From Glycomyces amatae (lineage in GTDB: Bacteria; Actinomycetota; Actinomycetes; Mycobacteriales; Micromonosporaceae): a stretch of DNA of 64,000 nt. The position numbers and the translations under genes are program-made. Shown one piece after another: positions 1 to 7,517 of the stretch. The notes under the pieces were generated by a model that saw only the letters and a program-made list of their open reading frames with translations, did no database searches and was not told the DNA's origin. Numbering within the stretch: position 1 is the stretch's first letter; each line of letters begins with the position of its first letter. The stretch spans positions 62,001 through 126,000 of the forward strand of contig NZ_JAJLQZ010000008.1 in the NCBI RefSeq assembly GCF_020991375.1, in the 5' to 3' direction.

Positions 1-373
1 GTCGCGTACAGGGCAGTATCTATGTGTCAGCACCGTTCGCGGTCCGGCTCGCCGGTCGCGGACAACCCGCGGCGGCGGCGTCGAGTCCCCACCAAACTTC
101 CTCGCCGTCACCGCGGACATTCGAATAACCGAAGCGCGGCGGCTCCCTCCCACCAGGGCCGCCGCGTTTCGTGTTCCCCGGGGAGGGGGCCCGGCCGCGG
201 ACGGGACCCGGTGGAGTCGACCGGTAACGCACCGTCTTGAAACAGGATCCACCGTCGCACACGCGGTGCGCGCGCGTCAAGAAGGTTCACCCGTACCGGC
301 GACGCGTACCGCGCATTCCCTGTATGTGAACCGATTCCGGGACGATCCGGCGCGCTGGAGTACGGTTGCCGGC
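1..373. other. Left-edge region, no gene recognised
   Basis: This stretch lies before the first supported gene. Short open frames exist on both strands, but none has a clear ribosome binding site or recognisable protein content. It probably holds the upstream region of the MFS gene. I see no convincing hairpin, repeat or promoter pair here. Confidence 0.4.
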
Positions 374-1546
374 GTGCCCGTCGACACCACCGCCCCCTCC
401 TCCCCCAGGACTTCCACCACCGTCGTGGCCGCCATGAGCGTCCAGGTCGCCGCCGTCCTCCCGCTGTTCCTCTTCGGCGGCCTCGCCGTCCAGGTCTCGG
501 ACGAGCTGGGCATGAGCGTCAGCGCGATCGGATGGGTCTCGGGCCTCTACTTCGCCGTCTCCGCGCTCACCACCGTCCCCTCCGGACGGCTCGTCGACCG
601 GTTCGGGGCGCTCGTCACCGCCAGGGTCGCCGTCGCGCTCTCGGCCGGGGCCATGCTCGGGATCGCGGTCTTCGCGCGCGAACCGGTGGTCCTCACCGCG
701 TTCATGATCCTGTGCGCCCCCGCCAACGGGCTCGGGCAGCTCGCGTCCAACACGGTGCTCACCGAGTGGGCGCCCCTGCGCGGCCGGGGGCTCCTGTTCG
801 GCGCCAAGCAGGCCTCGGTGCCGCTGTGCATCATGCTCGGCGGGCTCAGCGTCCCGGCGGTGGCGCTGACGCTGGGCTGGCGGTGGGCGTTCGTGTTCGG
901 GGCCGCCCTGGTGCTGCTCGCGCTCGTGCCGCTGGCCGGGCTCGGCAGGCCCGCCGTGCGGCCCAAGGCCCCCGGCGCGAGGGGCTTCGACGCGCGGCTG
1001 CTGCTGTTCGCCGCCGCGACCTGCCTCGGGGCGTCCGCGGCCACCCCGATCGGCTCGTTCCTGACCACGTACACGGTGGACATCGGCGGATCGGAGCACT
1101 ACGCGGGGCTGGTGCTGACGATCGGCGGGATCGCGGGCGTCATCGGCCGCACCGGGGCCGGGGCCCTGGGCGACCGCCGCCAGGGCGGCGAGTTCGGCGT
1201 CATCGCGCTCATGCTCGTCGGCGGCGCGGCCGGGCTCGCGACGTACCTGTTCGAGCTGCCGTCGCTGCTGCCGCTGGGCACCGCCGCGGCCTACGCGCTC
1301 GGCTGGGCCTGGCCGGGGCTGATGAACCACGCCGTGACCAGCCGGTACCCGGACGCCCCGGCGCTGGCGACCTCCGTCACGCAGACCGGGATCTTCCTCG
1401 GCGGCGCGTTCGGGCCCGTCGGGTTCGGGCTCCTGGTGGACCGCGCCGGGTGGGCCGCAGGTTGGACCGCGGCGATCGCGGCCATGGGGCTGTCGGCCCT
1501 GTTCATCGTCGCGGGGAGCCTCGCCTACTCGAGGGCCCGGCATTGA
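374..1546 (+). CDS. MFS transporter
   Basis: Predicted 390-residue integral membrane protein of the major facilitator superfamily. Hydrophobic helices run through most of the chain. The loop between helices 2 and 3 has the family's signature form, seen here as SGRLVDRFGALVTAR. Helices such as AVLPLFLFGGLAV and the glycine-rich stretches GLVLTIGGIAGVIGR and GGAFGPVGFGLLVDRAG fit a 12-helix fold. The frame is open from 266, but the N-terminal extension looks non-coding, so I choose GTG 374; ATG 434 is another possible start. Nothing shows the substrate; cyanate-transporter-like and drug-efflux subfamilies are both possible. The polyprenyl synthase follows on the same strand after about 76 bp. 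Confidence 0.82.
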   Translation: MPVDTTAPSSPRTSTTVVAAMSVQVAAVLPLFLFGGLAVQVSDELGMSVSAIGWVSGLYFAVSALTTVPSGRLVDRFGALVTARVAVALSAGAMLGIAVFAREPVVLTAFMILCAPANGLGQLASNTVLTEWAPLRGRGLLFGAKQASVPLCIMLGGLSVPAVALTLGWRWAFVFGAALVLLALVPLAGLGRPAVRPKAPGARGFDARLLLFAAATCLGASAATPIGSFLTTYTVDIGGSEHYAGLVLTIGGIAGVIGRTGAGALGDRRQGGEFGVIALMLVGGAAGLATYLFELPSLLPLGTAAAYALGWAWPGLMNHAVTSRYPDAPALATSVTQTGIFLGGAFGPVGFGLLVDRAGWAAGWTAAIAAMGLSALFIVAGSLAYSRARH

Positions 1547-1622
1547 CGTTCCTCGCTGCGGCGTCCGCTACTCGCGTTCACGTGCCGTTTCAGCCGCCGG
1601 GGCCGCACGATAAGGTGAGGCC

Positions 1623-2618
1623 GTGGTGACCACCCGACGCGCCCAGACCGCACTGACCTTCACCGACGAGGCCTTCGCCGAGGACATGCAGGCCTCCCTC
1701 GGCCTCGTCGAGGAGCGCCTGCTCAAAGCGGTCGACACGGACCAACCGCTGCTGCGGCAGTCCGGGTCCCACCTCATCCGCGCCGGCGGGAAGCGGTTCC
1801 GGCCGATGCTGACGCTGGCGTGCGCGCACCTGGGCGACCCGGCCCGCCCCGACATCCTCGAGGCGGCCGTGGGGCTGGAGCTGACGCACCTGGCGACGCT
1901 CTACCACGACGACGTCATGGACGAGGCGCTCATGCGCCGCGGCGCCCCGAGCGCGAACGCCCGCTGGGACAACTCGGTCGCGATCCTCACCGGCGACTAC
2001 CTGTTCAGCCAGGCCGCGCAGATCATGTCCGAGCTGGGCACCGAGGCCGTGCGCCTCCAGGCCGCGACGTTCGCGCGGCTCGTGCGCGGGCAGATCAACG
2101 AGACCATGCCCCGGCCCGACGGGATCGACGCCGTCGAGTGGCACCTGGAGATCCTCTCGGAGAAGACCGGGTCGCTCATCGCCACGTGCGCCAAGTTCGG
2201 GGCGTGGCTCTCGGGCGCCGACGAGGCGACCATCGCGACCGCCGAGGAGTTCGGCGAGGTCATCGGGGTGGCGTTCCAGATCGCGGACGACATCATCGAC
2301 ATCGAGTCCGACTCGTCGGGGAAGACGCCGGGGACCGACCTCCTCGAGGGCGTGCCGACGCTGGCGGTGCTGTACGCGCTGGCGGGCGACGCCCCGGAGG
2401 ACGCGCGGCTGCGGGAGCTCGTCGCCGGGCCCGTCCCGGAGGAGGACCTCGAGGAGGCGCTGGCGCTGCTGCGGGGCTCGAAGGCGATCGGGCAGGCGAA
2501 GGACACGCTGCACCAGTACCAGGAGCGGGCCCGGGCGCTGGCCGAGTCGCTCCCGGAGGGCGCGGCGCAGAAGGCCCTGGTCGACATCTGCGACTACATG
2601 ATCGAGCGCGACGCCTAA
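1623..2618 (+). CDS. Long-chain polyprenyl diphosphate synthase
   Basis: Trans-prenyltransferase of about 331 residues that condenses isopentenyl diphosphate onto an allylic primer; the likely product is the menaquinone side-chain precursor. The sequence shows GGKRFRP (55-61), the first aspartate-rich motif DDVMD (96-100), and the second, DDIID (222-226). Length and motifs match the heptaprenyl/octaprenyl/nonaprenyl synthase group (IspB, GrcC, HepT). A good ribosome binding site, AAGGTGAGG at 1612-1620, precedes GTG 1623 and GTG 1626; either could be the start. The chain length of the product cannot be read from the sequence. The quinone context (menG, menJ and nuo in the same window) supports a role in menaquinone synthesis, by inference. 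Confidence 0.88.
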   Translation: MVTTRRAQTALTFTDEAFAEDMQASLGLVEERLLKAVDTDQPLLRQSGSHLIRAGGKRFRPMLTLACAHLGDPARPDILEAAVGLELTHLATLYHDDVMDEALMRRGAPSANARWDNSVAILTGDYLFSQAAQIMSELGTEAVRLQAATFARLVRGQINETMPRPDGIDAVEWHLEILSEKTGSLIATCAKFGAWLSGADEATIATAEEFGEVIGVAFQIADDIIDIESDSSGKTPGTDLLEGVPTLAVLYALAGDAPEDARLRELVAGPVPEEDLEEALALLRGSKAIGQAKDTLHQYQERARALAESLPEGAAQKALVDICDYMIERDA

Positions 2619-2822
2619 TTCGACGGCCCCGGCCCGCTCCCACGGGTCGTCGTCCCCGAGGCGGCCCTCGTTCCCGAAGCATGCGTCGACTTCGGCCCGC
2701 ATCTTCTCGTAATCGAGCCGTGGCAGTTTGCGATGGCGCTCGACAAGCTCGTCTGTCAAGCGCTCGTGTTCCGCTCTCCTTCGAGACGGGGGCCCGCTCT
2801 CGCCGGCCGTCTCGCGGATCAT
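2619..2822 (-). CDS. Possible third ORF of the Phd/RelE locus, C-terminus undefined
   Basis: An ATG at 2822-2820 overlaps the stop codon of the RelE-like gene as ATGA, so it could be translated by coupling. The frame encodes a charged, soluble, protein-like sequence of about 68 residues before it reaches the end of the convergent polyprenyl synthase gene. It includes RRRAEHERLTDELVERHRKL and, further on, LDYEKMRAEVDA and GDDDPWERAG. The frame has no stop there and stays open far into the antisense of the neighbour, which suggests a lost stop, a frameshift or a truncation. The acidic DDDPWER end recalls small antitoxin-type proteins, but I do not recognise a family. The coordinates cover only the plausible coding part. 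Confidence 0.4.
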
Positions 2823-3067
2823 TCGGTGCGTCCGACGTTCTCGATGCCGACGACGCTCAGCGTCTCTTCGATCCTGTAGAGCACCCGCCACGCTCCGACA
2901 CGGGCGCGACGGTAATCCGGCCCCCATGCGACCGAACCCGTCGGCCGGGGGTTTTCCTCCAACGAGTCCAGGAACGCCAGGAGTTCTTCGAGTTCGCCGT
3001 GATGGGATGCCATGAACCGTGAGACCTGCGCGACCACGGCCGGTTCCCACTGGACGATGTAGCTCAC
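2819..3067 (-). CDS. RelE/ParE-family toxin
   Basis: An 82-residue basic protein with the compact RelE/ParE fold pattern: a helical N-terminal half (AVVAQVSRFMASHHGELEEL), then strands rich in arginine (YRRARVGAWRVLYRI) and a final hydrophobic strand (TLSVVGIENVG). Members of this family cleave mRNA on the ribosome or inhibit gyrase; which applies here is unknown. The GTG start at 3067 overlaps the stop codon of the upstream Phd-like gene by four bases (GTGA), the usual antitoxin-then-toxin order. A third open frame starts on this gene's stop. A real type II toxin-antitoxin pair is likely. Confidence 0.85.
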   Translation of the reverse strand: MSYIVQWEPAVVAQVSRFMASHHGELEELLAFLDSLEENPRPTGSVAWGPDYRRARVGAWRVLYRIEETLSVVGIENVGRTE

Positions 3068-3324
3068 TGCGCGGCGGCCTCGGCCGCCGCCTCACGCAGG
3101 AGCCGTTTGGCTTCCCCGTGTTCGATCGGCTGCACGCCTTCGGCTCGGGAAATTCGGTTGCGGAGGGCGGCGATGGTGTCCTCCATGTCCTCCCAGTCGC
3201 TGAAGTTCACCACGAGGGCGATGGGGCGATCGTGGTCGGTGATGACAGTCTGCTGATGTGCGGCGGCGCGGCGCACGATGTCGCCGAGCTTCGGTCGCGC
3301 CTCGGTGATAGTGTAAGTCGACAT
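3064..3324 (-). CDS. Phd/YefM-family antitoxin
   Basis: An 86-residue antitoxin. The N-terminal half matches the Phd/YefM DNA-binding fold: MSTYTITEARPKLGDIVRRA, followed by TVITDHDRPIALVVNFSDWEDM. The acidic and alanine-rich C-terminus is the expected toxin-binding tail. It is the first gene of the operon and overlaps the RelE-like toxin by four bases. There is no Shine-Dalgarno sequence before ATG 3324. Instead a TAATCT hexamer ends six bases before the ATG, so the mRNA is probably leaderless. Family antitoxins repress their own promoter, and the near-palindrome TTATCTAGATTAA at 3325-3337 overlaps this promoter. Confidence 0.87.
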   Translation of the reverse strand: MSTYTITEARPKLGDIVRRAAAHQQTVITDHDRPIALVVNFSDWEDMEDTIAALRNRISRAEGVQPIEHGEAKRLLREAAAEAAAQ

Positions 3325-3337
3325 TTATCTAGATTAA
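3325..3337 (-). promoter_or_regulatory. Promoter/operator of the Phd-RelE operon
   Basis: Read on the minus strand, the hexamer TAATCT lies six bases before the antitoxin ATG, placing the likely transcription start on the A of the ATG. The same bases form the near-palindrome TTATCTAGATTAA. A repressor bound here would block the promoter. The assignment rests on position and symmetry only. Confidence 0.5.
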
Positions 3338-3622
3338 CATCATGGTTATGTCGCGTCGAGAAGTCGCCTTGCAGCGGGATGCCCGCTTCGCGACGGACGA
3401 GACAGTGAGCCGGGGTTGCCGGGAGGTCACCGGCGTACGCCCTGTGTTCCCGGCCGCACCGCCTGCCTGCGGGTGGGCCCGGTTCGCTATCGTTCAAAGC
3501 GCCGCTCCTCCCCCAGGAGGCGGCACGCTCGCGGCGGCCGAGCCGCCGATCAGACATGTTCGACCCCCGGCGATCGCCGGGACGCCTCCGGCGCGCGCCA
3601 CCGCCGCCGAGAAGGGAGCGCA

Positions 3623-4171
3623 GTGCGACCCCAGCTCACCGGGCCCTCTGCCACGCCGAAGACCGTCATCGCCGCCCAAGGCGTCATCTGGCTCCAGTTC
3701 GCGGCCATCATGCTGCTCTACTCGTTCGGGCTGCGGTTCCTGTTCGACGCCACCAGATCCGACTCCAGCGAGCGGTCGATGCTCGGCGTCATCGGCTCGA
3801 TCGGGCTGGAGAACGCGGTGACGATCCTGCTCAGCGTCGCGATCACCGTCTCGATGCCGTTCATCGCGACCCGGCTCGGGCAGCGGCGGGCGCACGCGGT
3901 CACGGCCGCGTGGTGGGCGCTGGCGATCGTCCCGTTCACGATGTACCTGTGGATCCTGGGCCGGGCGTACTTCGCGACGTTCCCCGACGAGGCCCCGTTC
4001 TTCCTGAGCGCCGCCGCGATGCTGGTGGTGTGCGGGTCGTTCCCGACCGCGACGCTCCTGCTGCTGCGCTCGCGGGGCGCGCGCGCCTGGTTCGCCGCCG
4101 AGGCCCTCTTCGAGGAGATCGACCGCGAGCTGTCGGAGACCGGAGAACTCGAAGCGGTCGAGGCCCGCTAG
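3623..4171 (+). CDS. Small four-helix membrane protein, unknown function
   Basis: Predicted 182-residue inner membrane protein. Four hydrophobic segments are visible: around residues 13-38 (GVIWLQFAAIMLLYSFGLRFLF), 52-75 (LENAVTILLSVAITVSMPF), 84-108 (AAWWALAIVPFTMYLWIL) and 118-141 (FFLSAAAMLVVCGSFPTATLLLL). An acidic cytoplasmic tail of about 35 residues follows. The start is GTG 3623, chosen because GAAGGGAG sits five bases upstream; the longer open frame to 3416 lacks coding character. I do not recognise the family. It stands alone between a toxin-antitoxin locus and a bidirectional terminator. Confidence 0.72.
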   Translation: MRPQLTGPSATPKTVIAAQGVIWLQFAAIMLLYSFGLRFLFDATRSDSSERSMLGVIGSIGLENAVTILLSVAITVSMPFIATRLGQRRAHAVTAAWWALAIVPFTMYLWILGRAYFATFPDEAPFFLSAAAMLVVCGSFPTATLLLLRSRGARAWFAAEALFEEIDRELSETGELEAVEAR

Positions 4172-4200
4172 AAGCACGAGCGGTCGAAGCCCGCAGAAGC

Positions 4201-4246
4201 ACGACGCGAAGCCGCCGGGAGCCCGAGGCTCCCGGCGGCTTCGTCG
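4201..4246. terminator. Bidirectional hairpin terminator
   Basis: A long inverted repeat with arms of GAAGCCGCCGGGAGC and GCTCCCGGCGGCTTC separated by a short loop, extended by ACGACG/GTCGT flanks. It lies between the 3' ends of the convergent genes ending at 4171 and 4290, so it can serve both. Confidence 0.8.
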
Positions 4247-4289
4247 TGCGTGTCGGGCGCCCGGCGCCGGAGGAGGCAGGACCGGGCGG

Positions 4290-4589
4290 TCAGCCGCGGG
4301 CGGCGATGCCCCGGGCGCACTGCTCGGTCGCGGGACGCATCTCGTCGCGCTCCCAGGCCGGGTGCCACATGTCGGTGCCGGCGTCGGAGGGGGGCTCGGT
4401 GAACACGGCGATGAGCCGGGCGCCGTAGTGCTTCTGCTCGTCGGAGGTCAGGCGGTGCAGGGCCTTGTCGGCGGTGCTGCGGTAGACCGCGAAGCGGACG
4501 CGGTCGCCCAGGCCGATGTCGTGGAAGAACTCGCCGAGGTAGACCCAGTCGGGGGAGCCGGCGGTGGTGTCGCGCTCACCGATGTTCAT
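4290..4589 (-). CDS. Conserved-looking small protein, unknown function
   Basis: A 99-residue soluble protein starting at ATG 4589 (MNIGERDTTAGSPDWVYLGE). It contains aromatic and acidic stretches such as WVYLGEFFHDIGLGDRVRFAVYR and ends MRPATEQCARGIAARG. The start codon lies 14 bases inside the end of the upstream gene, so translation is probably coupled. The open frame continues upstream to GTG 4682, but that part overlaps the neighbour entirely and looks non-coding. I do not recognise a domain. It is the last gene of a three-gene operon divergent from an XRE regulator. Confidence 0.62.
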   Translation of the reverse strand: MNIGERDTTAGSPDWVYLGEFFHDIGLGDRVRFAVYRSTADKALHRLTSDEQKHYGARLIAVFTEPPSDAGTDMWHPAWERDEMRPATEQCARGIAARG

Positions 4590-4908
4590 GCGGAACGCCC
4601 GGGACGGTGCTGTCGTCGGTAGTGCGGCGGGCGCGGTCCAGGTATCGGCGGACGAAGAACTCGGCGAGGCGGGCGCGGTCACGGTCGGTCCATTCGCGGC
4701 GGTGGGAGGGGTAGATCGTGACGGCGCCGGTGCCGCCCTCGATAGTGTCGATGACGCCGATATCGGTTGGTGCGCCGGGGTAAAGCTGGCGCAGAGTCAC
4801 GGAGCCGGGTTCGGGGCGGTCGACGGAGCCGGAGACGACGCGGACGCCGAAGACCTCGGTGCCGATCTTGGTGCGGTCGGATGGCGATGCGCTGGTGTCG
4901 GTGCTCAT
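4576..4908 (-). CDS. Small acidic protein, unknown function
   Basis: A 110-residue protein with a disordered N-terminus (MSTDTSASPSDRTKIGTEVF). The strand-rich middle region includes VFGVRVVSGSVDRPEPGSV, TDIGVIDTIEGGTGAVTIYP and a helical REWTDRDRARLAEFFVRRYLDR. ATG 4908 overlaps the stop of the upstream gene as ATGA, and its 3' end overlaps the next gene by 14 bases, so all three genes are tightly coupled. I recognise no family. The tight packing suggests the three products act together. Confidence 0.65.
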   Translation of the reverse strand: MSTDTSASPSDRTKIGTEVFGVRVVSGSVDRPEPGSVTLRQLYPGAPTDIGVIDTIEGGTGAVTIYPSHRREWTDRDRARLAEFFVRRYLDRARRTTDDSTVPGVPHEHR

Positions 4909-5387
4909 CGGTTCGCCGCCTGGAGTTCGCGGCGGAGGGCGGTGAGCGGGTTCGGCCGGGAGTCGTCGCGGGCCCGGTGGCCGCGCGGGGCGGGGGTGGA
5001 GGCGGTACGAGGGTGCGGGCTGGGTGGACGGCGGCGGTGGGCCGGGCGGGACGAGTGGGAGGTGCGGGAGGTGTGGCAGGTGGGGGAAGGGTCGGTGGAG
5101 GCGGTGGGATCGGCGAGGCCGGAGGGCGCGGTGCGGCGGAGGCGGAGGTCTGCGGGGGTGAGGTCGCCGGAGTCGAGCGCGGCTTGGCGCTGGGCGGGGC
5201 TGGCGGTGTGGAGGAAGAGGCGGGCGGCTGATTCTCGGGAGGGGCAGCCGTGGCGGCCCCAGCGTTCGCCGCACCAGTCGCAGCGCAGGCGGCCGAAGCC
5301 GAGGAAGGTGCGGTAGGGCTGGTGGAGTTGCAGGTCGATCTTGGTCCAGGCGGGGACACGGTCGACGGGTACGCTGAGAAGACCCAT
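4905..5387 (-). CDS. Cysteine-motif protein, first gene of a three-gene unknown operon
   Basis: A 160-residue protein starting at ATG 5387, chosen because GGAG lies six bases upstream; ATG 5399 is an alternative. The N-terminal half holds a probable zinc-binding knuckle, RLRCDWCGERWGRHGC, preceded by YRTFLGFGR. It is followed by a helical stretch (SPAQRQAALDSGDLTPADLRL) and a long low-complexity Ser/Pro/Thr/Arg-rich tail. The stop overlaps the next start as ATGA. Divergently, 400 bp away, sits an XRE/DUF5753-DUF397 pair, a common actinomycete arrangement. I recognise no function; the knuckle suggests nucleic-acid or protein binding. Confidence 0.66.
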   Translation of the reverse strand: MGLLSVPVDRVPAWTKIDLQLHQPYRTFLGFGRLRCDWCGERWGRHGCPSRESAARLFLHTASPAQRQAALDSGDLTPADLRLRRTAPSGLADPTASTDPSPTCHTSRTSHSSRPAHRRRPPSPHPRTASTPAPRGHRARDDSRPNPLTALRRELQAANR

Positions 5388-5650
5388 GAGAAGCTCCATT
5401 TCTCGTTGGGACGCGGCCCACCGGCAAGGTTCCAAGCTCCCGGTGGGCCGCTGCTTATGTGGTCATGTTCGGTTGCGCAACAGGCAGGTGCCCGAAGTAG
5501 GCGCCCGCTCCCCCGGAGTCACGAACCGAAGGAGCGGGCCGAACCACCGGGCGGCAACGCCGCCTGACCCCACCGGAACCAAGCGGCCTGCGAGTCAGCA
5601 CCGCGGCCGGTGATCCAGAATTGCGGCCATGCGTGGCTCTCACCACTTCC

Positions 5651-5674
5651 AGAAGTTTTCCATGGAACTTTTCT
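5651..5674. promoter_or_regulatory. 24-bp dyad, candidate operator
   Basis: An imperfect palindrome built as AGAA-N3-TTCCATGGAA-N3-TTCT. It lies in the 400-bp gap between the divergent three-gene operon and the XRE regulator, just upstream of a CATTAT hexamer at 5685-5690 that could be a -10 box for the regulator. Position and symmetry suggest it is bound by the XRE protein encoded next to it; this is inference. Confidence 0.5.
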
Positions 5675-5791
5675 CGGGTCAAGCATTATGGTTCGGCGTG
5701 TCGTGACAACTTCCCGACAGCAGACTCGCCGGATCTGGAGGATGGCATGAGCAGAGGCGGCGGTTATGATCTGCCCACCGAGGAGGTAGCG

Positions 5792-6646
5792 ATGCCGAAA
5801 ATGACCGGCCCGACCATCCCGCGCTGGCAACTGGGCGAGGCCCTGGAAGGCCTGCGCCGCAAGACGAAGAAGAGCCGCGATGAGATCGCGGAGCTGATGG
5901 ACTGCTCGGAGAGCAAGATCCGCAAGATCGAGGAGGGCCGGATCGGGATAAGCCGCATCGAGCTGCTGTACCTGCTCGACCTCCTCGGCGTGAAGGACGA
6001 GGAGAACCGCACCGCACTGGTCGAGCTCGCCAAGAAGGGCAAGGAGCGCGGTTACTGGGCTAGCTTCGGCTCTGTACCAACCGCGTTCGAGAATCTCCTC
6101 GGCATCGAAGGCGCCGCCACGACCATCAGGTTCTTTGAGTCAATGATGGTCGATGGAATGCTCCAAACCGAGAAATACGCCTGGGCACTTATCGAATCCA
6201 CCTGGCATTCTGGACAAACACCGGTCGAGAACCAGGTCGAGATGCGCATGGAGCGCCAACGGCGATTGCTGGATGAAGACCCTCCCGAGATCTGGGCGAT
6301 CTTCGATGAAGCAGTGCTGCGACGCAATATCGGCGGTCCGGAAATCATGCACGAGCAGCTGTTGCATCTCCTCGAATTCGGGAAGCGCCCATATGTGAAC
6401 ATCCAGATCGTGCCCCTCAGCCATGGCGGCTATCATGGCCTGCTCGGGCCGGTCAAACTGTTGGAGTTCCCCGAGGACTTCCACTCCCCCGTCGCCTACG
6501 CAGAAACCCAGGCAGGCAGCTTCTACCTGGAGAAAGAGTCGGAAGTGCAGCGCTGTAGTGTTGCGTACAGCCACATGATGGCGGCGGCGCTCAGCCAGCA
6601 GGAATCGGCCAAGTTGATCCGTGCCGTCGCCAAGGAGCTTGGCTGA
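5792..6646 (+). CDS. XRE-family regulator with DUF5753 domain
   Basis: A 284-residue regulator. Residues about 10-70 form an XRE helix-turn-helix (WQLGEALEGLRRKTKKSRDE, followed by CSESKIRKIEEGR). The rest matches the DUF5753 domain typical of actinomycetes, with ALVELAKKGKERGYW, VDGMLQTEKYAWAL, IWAIFDEAVLRR, VNIQIVPLSHGGYHG and GSFYLEKESEV. Start ATG 5792 is fixed by AGGAGGT four bases upstream. It is followed by a DUF397 gene 17 bp downstream. Such pairs occur in many copies in Streptomyces and relatives and often affect development or antibiotic production. G+C content is lower than its neighbours in the central part. Confidence 0.9.
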   Translation: MPKMTGPTIPRWQLGEALEGLRRKTKKSRDEIAELMDCSESKIRKIEEGRIGISRIELLYLLDLLGVKDEENRTALVELAKKGKERGYWASFGSVPTAFENLLGIEGAATTIRFFESMMVDGMLQTEKYAWALIESTWHSGQTPVENQVEMRMERQRRLLDEDPPEIWAIFDEAVLRRNIGGPEIMHEQLLHLLEFGKRPYVNIQIVPLSHGGYHGLLGPVKLLEFPEDFHSPVAYAETQAGSFYLEKESEVQRCSVAYSHMMAAALSQQESAKLIRAVAKELG

Positions 6647-6663
6647 ACCGGAACGGATGAGGG

Positions 6664-6939
6664 ATGACTACCGACCTGACCAACGCCCTTTGGCGAAAGA
6701 GCAGCCGTAGCGCCAGCAACGGCAACTGCGTAGAGGTCGCCTGCATCCATGACGCCCCCTGGCGCAAGTCCAGCCGGTCGCAGACGAACGGCGCCTGTGT
6801 CGAGGTCGCCCCCGTGGCCTCCACGATCGCAGTCCGGGACTCCAAACTCCCCACCTCCGGGGACTTCCCGCACCTCCTGGTCGACCCCGCCTCCTGGACC
6901 GGCCTCCTCACCGCCATCAAGACCGGCGACCTCACCTAA
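6664..6939 (+). CDS. DUF397 protein with duplicated N-terminal motif
   Basis: A 91-residue protein of the DUF397 family, whose members pair with XRE/DUF5753 regulators and are thought to act as partner or antitoxin-like proteins. The family motif W-K-S-S-S-x-NG-CVEVA occurs twice in a row: LWRKSSRSASNGNCVEVACI and then PWRKSSRSQTNGACVEVAPV. A single normal tail follows (TIAVRDSKLP, then FPHLLVDPASWTGLLTAIK). The usual protein is 60-70 residues with one motif, so this looks like an internal tandem duplication. It begins 17 bp after the XRE gene and is probably cotranscribed with it. Confidence 0.9.
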   Translation: MTTDLTNALWRKSSRSASNGNCVEVACIHDAPWRKSSRSQTNGACVEVAPVASTIAVRDSKLPTSGDFPHLLVDPASWTGLLTAIKTGDLT

Positions 6940-6947
6940 AACTTCAT

Positions 6948-6990
6948 GGCAAGAGGCCGCGGGGAGCTTCGCTCCCCGCGGCCTCTTGCC
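6948..6990. terminator. Bidirectional terminator, twin of the hairpin at 8838-8885
   Basis: A 20-bp perfect stem with a TTC loop: GGCAAGAGGCCGCGGGGAGC paired to its complement. It separates the DUF397 gene from the convergent immunity gene. Its 17-bp core arms are identical to those of the hairpin at 8838-8885. Confidence 0.88.
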
Positions 6991-7000
6991 GCGTTCAAAG

Positions 7001-7516
7001 TCAGTCGTCTGAGACGAAGGCATCCACCATGCCCAGCTCCCGGCTCGGGTATGTCGCCAGCAATTCGTCCAGCACACCGTCGGTGTTGAAGTCGGGATCG
7101 CGCAGGCGCTCACTCAACACGATCCCGTCCTCGTCCAGGCGTTGCAGATAGATGTGGTCGTACTGATAGCTGAAGATCCCCTTGGCTCCAGGGTGATCCT
7201 CGAGGAACTTGGCGCACGCGGCCAGCATGTCGCGGAAGATCGCTCCATCCTCCTCGCGGGTGAGGAACTTGTTCATCCGAAAGGTGAGAGTCACGGTCTG
7301 GTCGACGCCGAACAGCTCGCCCAGCAGCGGCTCCTCCTCCGGGTCATCCTCCGACGGCGTCTCCAAGGTGGTCAACTGGACCTCCCGCCGCACTGCTCGA
7401 GGAACATCCCCCGGCTCGTCGAAGCGTTCATCGCAGCCGATCAGGTCCGCAAAATAGTCGAGCATCGCGGCCGCATCGAGGACCGGGGTCGCTTCAAGCA
7501 CATACTCGATCGCCAT
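7001..7516 (-). CDS. Probable immunity protein of the adjacent toxin
   Basis: A 171-residue acidic soluble protein beginning MAIEYVLEATPVLDAAAMLD, the type of opening seen in the SitI3-like immunity group. It is rich in Asp and Glu (for example TPSEDDPEEEPLLGELFG) and ends in VLDELLATYPSRELGMVDAF. It starts one base after the stop of the toxin gene, the standard toxin-then-immunity order. The acidic character fits binding to a basic nuclease toxin. Family assignment is tentative; its role is inferred mainly from position. Confidence 0.68.
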   Translation of the reverse strand: MAIEYVLEATPVLDAAAMLDYFADLIGCDERFDEPGDVPRAVRREVQLTTLETPSEDDPEEEPLLGELFGVDQTVTLTFRMNKFLTREEDGAIFRDMLAACAKFLEDHPGAKGIFSYQYDHIYLQRLDEDGIVLSERLRDPDFNTDGVLDELLATYPSRELGMVDAFVSDD

Positions 7517-7517
7517 C

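Noticed and set aside
4576..5427. Single 283-codon proline-rich protein over the three-gene module
   Set aside because: Only its last 110 codons are protein-like; the upstream part is another frame of the zinc-knuckle gene.
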